Assembly: GCA_031002005.1 (NCBI GenBank)
Contig: JARYHS010011408.1
Coordinates: 221,629,473-221,693,472 of the forward strand
Direction: 5' to 3'
Length of the DNA stretch: 64,000 bases
Origin: Vandiemenella viatica
Lineage: Eukaryota; Arthropoda; Insecta; Orthoptera; Morabidae
The position numbers were made by a program, and so were the translations under genes. The notes below the pieces were generated by a model. It searched no databases. It was given only the letters and a program-made list of their open reading frames with translations, and was not told where the DNA came from. Below are positions 58,871-64,000 of this stretch, in pieces; within the stretch, counting starts at the first letter, position 1; each line of letters opens with the position of its first letter.

Positions 58871-58899
58871 AAACTTCGACAAATACAACATCAAGAGTG

Positions 58900-59820
58900 A
58901 AATCCCTGAATCATTTTAAATTAAAACTGGTGTAAGACAACACCCCTCTTCAACCTGGTACTAGACAAGATAATTAGGGTTGAGAAACTTCAAGAGGTAG
59001 TCATCAAAACCGACCTCCAAACCTTTTATCAGAAATCATAATATATGGACTTCAAAAGCACAAACATGAAGTCACGCATGACCAAATATGGCATTATGAA
59101 ACAAGTTAAACACTTTAAGTACTTAGGGGAATTTACTGGGGATACTGGAACTGAGAAAGAGGCCCACAAAACCCACACGGAAAAACTGTGGAAAGCATAT
59201 ACAATTACTTGGCTACTTACAATAAGAAAATCTTTCCACCAAAGCAAAACTCCATCACTACCACACCGTTGTTCTTCCAGGAACACTGAATGAGACGGGG
59301 ACATCGTTATTAACAGTAAATGTAAAAGGAATCGAAAAAAAAAAATATAGAAAGATAGATACTGAAAAAAATATTCGCCCCAAGACAGCATTTGGATGCG
59401 CAAAAGCTCAGAAGAACTGTATTCACTGACCAAATGATTCACCTCACTTGCACGGAAAAGACATATGAAATTCTACGGACATATAGTACAAATGGTTGAC
59501 TTGCGACTAACCAAGAAATTTTTTTTCATTGTTAACAGACCCCTGAGGCTTATAGAAACTCAGAAGGACCTTGCAGAAGTCAACCTAGACCCACTGACAT
59601 TTACGCGCTGTATATATAGAGACAGTTAATCACTTCAGATAAATGTGCCCCTAAGATCCCAACAGCAAAAAATCTGAAACTCAGAAATGCATGGACACAA
59701 GAGAGACGTCAAGCCCACAGCAAAAGGATGAGGACATTTTGGGAACATAAGAAGAACATCAAGAAGAATAAGAAGGACAATGCAAATTAATGGTTCAACT
59801 TGCTCGTTAGTGGGGTAAAC
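58900..59820 (+). pseudogene. LINE C-terminal relic, second copy
   Basis: It begins in the post-catalytic part of the reverse transcriptase (DKIIRVEKLQE), then MKQVKHFKYLGEFTGDTGTE ('KYLGEII--G'). Further pieces correspond to 'GPKTAFGC' and 'MKFYGHI-RM-DTRLTKKI'. The same region as in the preceding relic recurs, so these are two insertions of one family in the same direction. Confidence 0.65.
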
Positions 59821-60200
59821 AATAAAATAAAAAATATATTTTTTTACTTATGGCTTTATGCCTTGTTGACATCGAGGACATTAGAGGCTGGATGGAAGTG
59901 GGAACAAGGAATGGGAAGAAATTCAGCCATGGCCTTTTTGAAGGGCTTTATTCCTTGTTAACATATACAATCTTTCAATTAATTATAGGCCTTGATTCTA
60001 TATTATTGTCTGATGTTTTTAACACTATTTTCTACAGGGTATATTTTAAATCTTTCCATTAATAAGAGCCTGTAACTTAAATTTTGACTGTGAAATAATT
60101 TCTAATTTTATATATAAAAACATATTATACATAGTAAACAATGAAACCAAAGGCACTAAGCTATGTTTACTTCATAGAGTCTTTGGATTATTTTTTTTAT

Positions 60201-60205
<5 letters not shown>

Positions 60206-60239
<34 letters not shown>

Positions 60240-60240
60240 T
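60206..60240. repeat. (AT)n(GT)n microsatellite
   Basis: ATATAT then GTGTGT, inside the lead of the PLE-derived element. Confidence 0.9.
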
Positions 60241-60865
60241 ATAAGTGTGTGTGTGAAAGTGGATATATTAAACATTCGGATAGGAGAAAAACCACCACTT
60301 ACCATAGAAGAGGATTCCTGTGGCGTCGAAAAACGGAAAAAACACGTACACACATAGAGTAAAATTTTCGACCCTATTGCCCTTCTTCAGTAGTAGTGAG
60401 ATGGCTGCATGCTGGCAGCCAACTGAGTAAGACCACAAGCCCAGTAGCTCATGGGGGGGGGGGGGAGGGGGAAGAAAACCTCATGGCGAGAGGTGAGGTT
60501 GGGGGTAGAAAGGCATAAACTAGAAAACAATAATAAATAGATAATAAACCTGTCCATAGGGACTCATCGCAGAGCCTATCTTTTTGCAGTTTGTAACTTC
60601 GAATTTTGCTCAATTTCAAATTTACAAATATTTTGCACATACATCCTTTACTTAATAGGAAATTTAGGACCATCAGCTGACGTCGACCGTGCTTCCGTGA
60701 CGGGTCCTTATGGACAGGTTTATTATCTACTTATTATTATTTTCTAGTTGATGCCTTTCTACCCCCACCCTCACTTCCTGCCATGATGTTTTCCCCCCAC
60801 CATGAGCTACCAGCCCTGTGATCTTACTCTCAGTTGGCTGCCAGCCTCCAACCGTCTCACTACCA

Positions 60866-60890
60866 CTGAAGAAGGGCTATAGGCTCGAAA
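60866..60890 (+). ncRNA. Hammerhead-ribozyme-like core
   Basis: CTGAAGA (60866-60872), then AG, a stem II GGGCT-ATA-GGCTC with wobble pairs, and GAAA (60887-60890). The following ATTTTAC gives at most a very short stem III. Confidence 0.4.
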
Positions 60891-60993
60891 ATTTTACTCT
60901 ATGTGTGTAGTGTTTTTTCCGTGTCTTGATGCCGCAGGAATCCTCTTCTATGGTAAGCAGTGGTTTTTCTCCTATCCAAATGTTTAATATCTT

Positions 60994-62293
60994 TATATAT
61001 AAATTTCTTCTGTCCGTGTGTATGTCACTGAACTACTCCTGAACGACTGGACCAATTTTTATGAAATTTTGTGTTTGTGATTACGCTGATTTGAGAATGG
61101 TTTAGATCCACAATTTGATTTGCAAAAGCCCACCCTTCTCTCCTTTTACATCCTCCCCTCCTAATTTCCTATTATTATTATTATAGAAACCCACATTTTT
61201 TATCAGATTTCGATAAAATTTTGCATACGTATACTTTAAAATAAGGAGAAAAATAATATCTACAATTTGTTTACAAAAACCAACCCCTCTCCTCCTTTCC
61301 ACCCACTTAATTGTTGTAAATGTTCTTTACACAAAGCTACAGTTTGCACCGTTTAACCGATAACCATGGAAGTTAGCACATATATGTATTTTTTCATGGG
61401 GAAGGTTTCTGACCACAAAAATAAAAAAAACCACCCCTTGCCCCCTTTACACCCCTTAATTCTTATGTAAACTCACCGTTTTTATCCAATTTTGATGGAA
61501 CTTTGAACAAGTATAATTTAAAATAAAGTGAAAACATTTGGTTTACAAAAACCCAACCCCTCTCACCCTTTCAACTCCATTAATTTTTGTCAATGTTCTT
61601 TACACAAAGCTACAGTCGACACTTTTTGACCGATCACCATGAAAGTTGGCAAATGTATGTATTTTTTCTATGGAGAAGGTTTCCGAACAGAAATTTTCAA
61701 AAACCCTACCCTGTCCCCCTATACATCCCTTTATTTTCACGCAAATCCATACTTTTTATCTGATTTCGATGGAATTTTGCAAACATATGCTTTAAAAACG
61801 AAGGGAAAAATATTGTCAACATTAGTTTTACAAAAACCCAATCTCTCTGCCCCTTTATGTCCCTTAATTATTGTCAATGTTCTTTATACAAAGCTACAGT
61901 ATCTATTAAATTTTAAAGGAATTACGCACAAGTATACTTTAAAGCAAGCAAAAAAATACTGTCTACATTAGGTTTACAAAAGCCTAATAACATCCCCCCT
62001 TACCACCACCTTTTTTGAATTCCAGTGTTCTTTATAGAAACCCACAGTTTTAAAACCCGTCAAAATAAATCCAGCTTTTTTAGGTTACGCCAGAATATTC
62101 ATAAAATAGAAATGTCCTAATATTTTAATATGCACATTAAATTGTAGCTTGGACCCCAAGCTTAAATGTTCTGAAAACCCATCAAAAATCCTTATTTTCT
62201 GCATGATGCTGGAATAAACGGATATATTTCAGATACAGATTTATGTACGTGGTATGTGTCAATGCGCGGATGGTATATGTTTTGGCTATCTAG
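60994..62293 (+). mobile_element. Second Helitron-like element with dimeric tandem repeats
   Basis: The start (TATATATAAATTTCTTCTGT, then ACTGGACCAATTTTTATGAA) matches the type of 5' end seen at 43978. Tandem repeats follow: TTCTTTACACAAAGCTACAG recurs near 61323, 61600 and 61880 (~278 bp), and between those lies a second monomer with TTTCGAT-AATTTTGCA near 61205, 61490 and 61765. The possible 3' end is TATCTAG then T at 62294, without a clear hairpin. The short open frame at 61639-61971 is a repeat artefact. Confidence 0.5.
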
Positions 62294-62539
62294 TAGCAAC
62301 TTTAACAGATGGTTAGGTTAAAACGCAGCCTATACCAAAATGTAAACTGAAATTCTGTATGACAGCATCCAATTCATCCAGTTCTGGGAATTGTTTGGGA
62401 ATATCAATGTTTAGTTTACTTCTGGAAATGGATGGTGCCAAATTAATGAAACTTGGTAAGCATGATTTACATCGGAAATAGTGTACAGGTAAATCAATCC
62501 TGATTAGACCGGGAAACGGCGGGTAGAATTAATAACATT

Positions 62540-63155
62540 ATTTTGCTCTTCCTGCTGCCCAGATATTAGTTTTGATATTTATCTTTGCTCAGGTATTAGG
62601 TCTGAATCACTGTCCCTCTACTTCTCCTCTGTTTGAATTTACTCCCACCATTTTCTTGGGCAACAGTCTTTCTGTGAGGCAGTCTCCCACCTTCCATAAT
62701 GTTCTCATTTATCACAAAAATTTCTGTATTTTTGTAATTTCTGTGTGTAAGCATCCCACATCCATCATCTAAAGGTAAGTGGTGGCCGATTTCCCAATCC
62801 TAATTTAATTCTTATATATATAGTAAACAATGAAATCAAATGCGCTAATTAGCAAAAAGGAATTAAATTAGGATAGGGAAATAAGCCACCACTTACCTTT
62901 AGATGATGGATGTGGAGTGTGAAAACACAGAAAAGACCAAAACACAACTGATACAGAAATTTTTGGGACAAGCCCTTTATCAATAGGAGAATATTATGGG
63001 AGGTGGGTGGTGTTGGAGACTGTCTTCCAGAAAGATTGTTGGCCAGGAAAATGGGGGAGGGGGGGGTAACTCAAACAGAAGGAAGGTAGGGGCAGTAATT
63101 CAGAGCTAATACACGAGCATATTCAGAATGATCTCTGGTCGGTGGGAAGAGCAAA
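62540..63155 (-). repeat. Inverted pseudo-LTR pair 3' of the PLE ORF
   Basis: The arms are about 62545-62815 and 62862-63150, with a 46-bp spacer. They share GAATTAAATTAGGAT, CACCACTTACCTTTAGATGA, TCTGTGTGAGGCAGTCT-type and GGTTGGGAAGAGC-type blocks in inverted order. The right arm keeps a hammerhead-like layout (TTGATAAAGGGCTTGTCCCA, - strand, near 62980) with mutated core bases. It lies directly 3' of the PLE ORF. Confidence 0.6.
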
Positions 63156-63390
63156 ATATGAAATATATATTAAAAAAATAACAATCCAACAATAATCATT
63201 TTTAAATTTTTAAACCAAAGACTCCATGAAGTAAACATCACCTTAGGTTAGTAGTGGTTCAGTACAGGTAGTGGGATGGAAGCAAAGATAGGATTAAAAA
63301 GGGTAAACATAAGTAATAAACAATAATAATGATGATCGGGTATTATCTGAAGTTGAGACCAGGTGGTTGCCTTGTGCCAAGTTTGTACTG
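63156..63390 (-). other. 3' untranslated part of the PLE
   Basis: It connects the ORF stop at 63391 with the inverted repeats. It carries AAAGACTCCATGAAGTAAAC, shared with 60150-60190. Confidence 0.5.
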
Positions 63391-64000
63391 TTAGGCAAGT
63401 TCCCACCTTCTGAGTTCAGAGGAGCTGTTGCTATTAGGGAGGACTCTGATAGCCTGGACCGTGAAACAAGAGCTGAAATTATTCGAGTCATGGGCGATGG
63501 CATGGGCAGCAACTGGTAGCTTTGGGTTCCGTGTGAACACTATCAGTCGGTGGCCATTTCTTCTTATGGAAAGTGGATTTATGGTCAAACCTATATATGA
63601 AGCCAGGCAGTGGTTGCATGTTAACTGGTAAATTACATGGGAGGTTTCACAGGTGGCGTGTCCTATGATAGGGAAGCTTTCCCCTGTGACACGGTTGGTG
63701 AAAGTGGTGGAGTGGGGTCTATTGCATGGGAAACAGCCTTGGGGCTGACTGTTGGGACAAGGAAGACTATGTTTGTGCACTAGAAGTCCGCTTAGGTTAG
63801 GAGATCTAGGAGAGGCAGGGGGGATTTTAGGAAGAATGGATCTCATTTCAGGGCAGGTTTGTAGGAAATCGTAGCCCTGCCAGAGGATTCTGTTGATGGA
63901 TTTGAGGCCTGGGTAGTATTGTGTGACCAGGACTGGTTTGTGTTTGGTTTTTGTGGGTTTCGGATGACTGATGGGCTGAGTAGGTTGTAATGTTGCCCGT
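63391..64000 (-). CDS. Penelope-like element ORF, C-terminal part with GIY-YIG-like domain
   Basis: The frame is open on the - strand from the window edge (64000) to a stop at 63391, at least 203 codons, so the reverse transcriptase part would lie beyond the window. The linker block (VLVTQYYPGLKSINRILWQG, then ILPKIPPASPRSPNL) resembles the region between RT and endonuclease in PLEs. A cysteine-containing part follows (CFPCNR, VTGESFPIIG) and then VIYQLTCNHCLASYIGLT, which matches 'VIYLI-C--C---YIG-T', the GIY-YIG core, and IRRNGHR with the conserved Arg/His. GIY-YIG nicks target DNA for reverse transcription. No lesion is seen in this part. Confidence 0.75.
   Translation of the reverse strand, partial: RATLQPTQPISHPKPTKTKHKPVLVTQYYPGLKSINRILWQGYDFLQTCPEMRSILPKIPPASPRSPNLSGLLVHKHSLPCPNSQPQGCFPCNRPHSTTFTNRVTGESFPIIGHATCETSHVIYQLTCNHCLASYIGLTINPLSIRRNGHRLIVFTRNPKLPVAAHAIAHDSNNFSSCFTVQAIRVLPNSNSSSELRRWELA

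Larger units (their letters stand above)
60126..60990. mobile_element. PLE inverted-repeat element with hammerhead-like cores
   Basis: The left arm (about 60255-60565) and right arm (about 60690-60985) are inverted copies. Shared blocks include ACCATAGAAGAGGATTCCTG, GTAAAATTTTCGA and AATAAACCTGTCCATA. The spacer of ~125 bp is unique. The lead at 60126-60190 matches sequence near the PLE ORF at 63205-63240 (AAAGACTC-ATGAAGTAAACAT). Each arm has a CTGAAGA...GAAA core (60390-60366, -; 60866-60890, +). Confidence 0.6.

Overview
The window looks like nuclear DNA of a polyneopteran insect, most likely an orthopteran such as a grasshopper or cricket, with a stick insect as the alternative. The evidence is AT-rich DNA, kilobase-sized introns, tRNA-derived SINEs, Jockey/CR1 LINE fragments with GATGTAG-type 3' tails, several mariner families, and Penelope-like elements (PLEs) with hammerhead-ribozyme-like cores. 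The species call is inference. There is no sign of bacterial genes, tRNA or rRNA genes, or CRISPR.

Only two host genes are visible, and they converge. On the + strand, two exons (357-551 and 7039-7263) encode the C-terminus of a protein resembling dynein regulatory complex subunit 7 (DRC7/CCDC135, 'lost boys'), an axonemal protein. On the - strand, four exons (58090-57953, 56393-56243, 48127-48055, 46984-46889) join with matching phases into the C-terminal part of the non-homologous end-joining factor XLF/NHEJ1: coiled-coil stalk, acidic tail and basic C-terminus. Its first visible exon lacks one base in an A6 run, which shifts the frame. The 5' parts of both genes lie outside the window or were not recognised.

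The ~39.6 kb between the genes, and their introns, are packed with mobile elements. 3-7 kb: Helitron-like fragment, two SINEs, PIF/Harbinger relic. 7.8-9.7 and 22.7-24.6 kb: two inverted copies of a Helitron-like element made largely of ~165-bp repeats arranged as ~333-bp dimers. 9.7-10.6 kb: LINE relic. 11.7-12.4 kb: PLE foldback with two ribozyme-like cores. 13.5-22.6 kb: a 9-kb LTR retrotransposon with one intact 960-codon ORF but no recognisable reverse transcriptase. 25.3-26.7 and 50.3-51.7 kb: two solo LTRs of a second family. 27-28.4 kb: nearly intact DD41D transposon. 28.5-30.2 kb: LINE relic with a nested TIR element. 30.8-32.2 kb: mariner with few lesions. 33.6-34.9 kb: solo LTR of the first family. 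35.1-36.0 kb: deleted mariner. 38.1-38.5 kb: perfect 355-bp palindrome in a 16-bp duplication. 39.6-46.5 kb: DNA-transposon relics and another mariner.

Inside and upstream of NHEJ1 lie a mariner relic, a PLE fragment, LINE pieces, an LTR with a LINE inserted in it, two more PLE inverted repeats, a second Helitron-like tandem-repeat element and, at the right edge, an open PLE reading frame with a GIY-YIG-like domain.

The best leads are the PLE-derived inverted repeats with hammerhead-like cores, the RT-less LTR element with an intact long ORF and discordant LTR ends, the dimeric repeats in Helitron-like elements, and the NHEJ1 frameshift.
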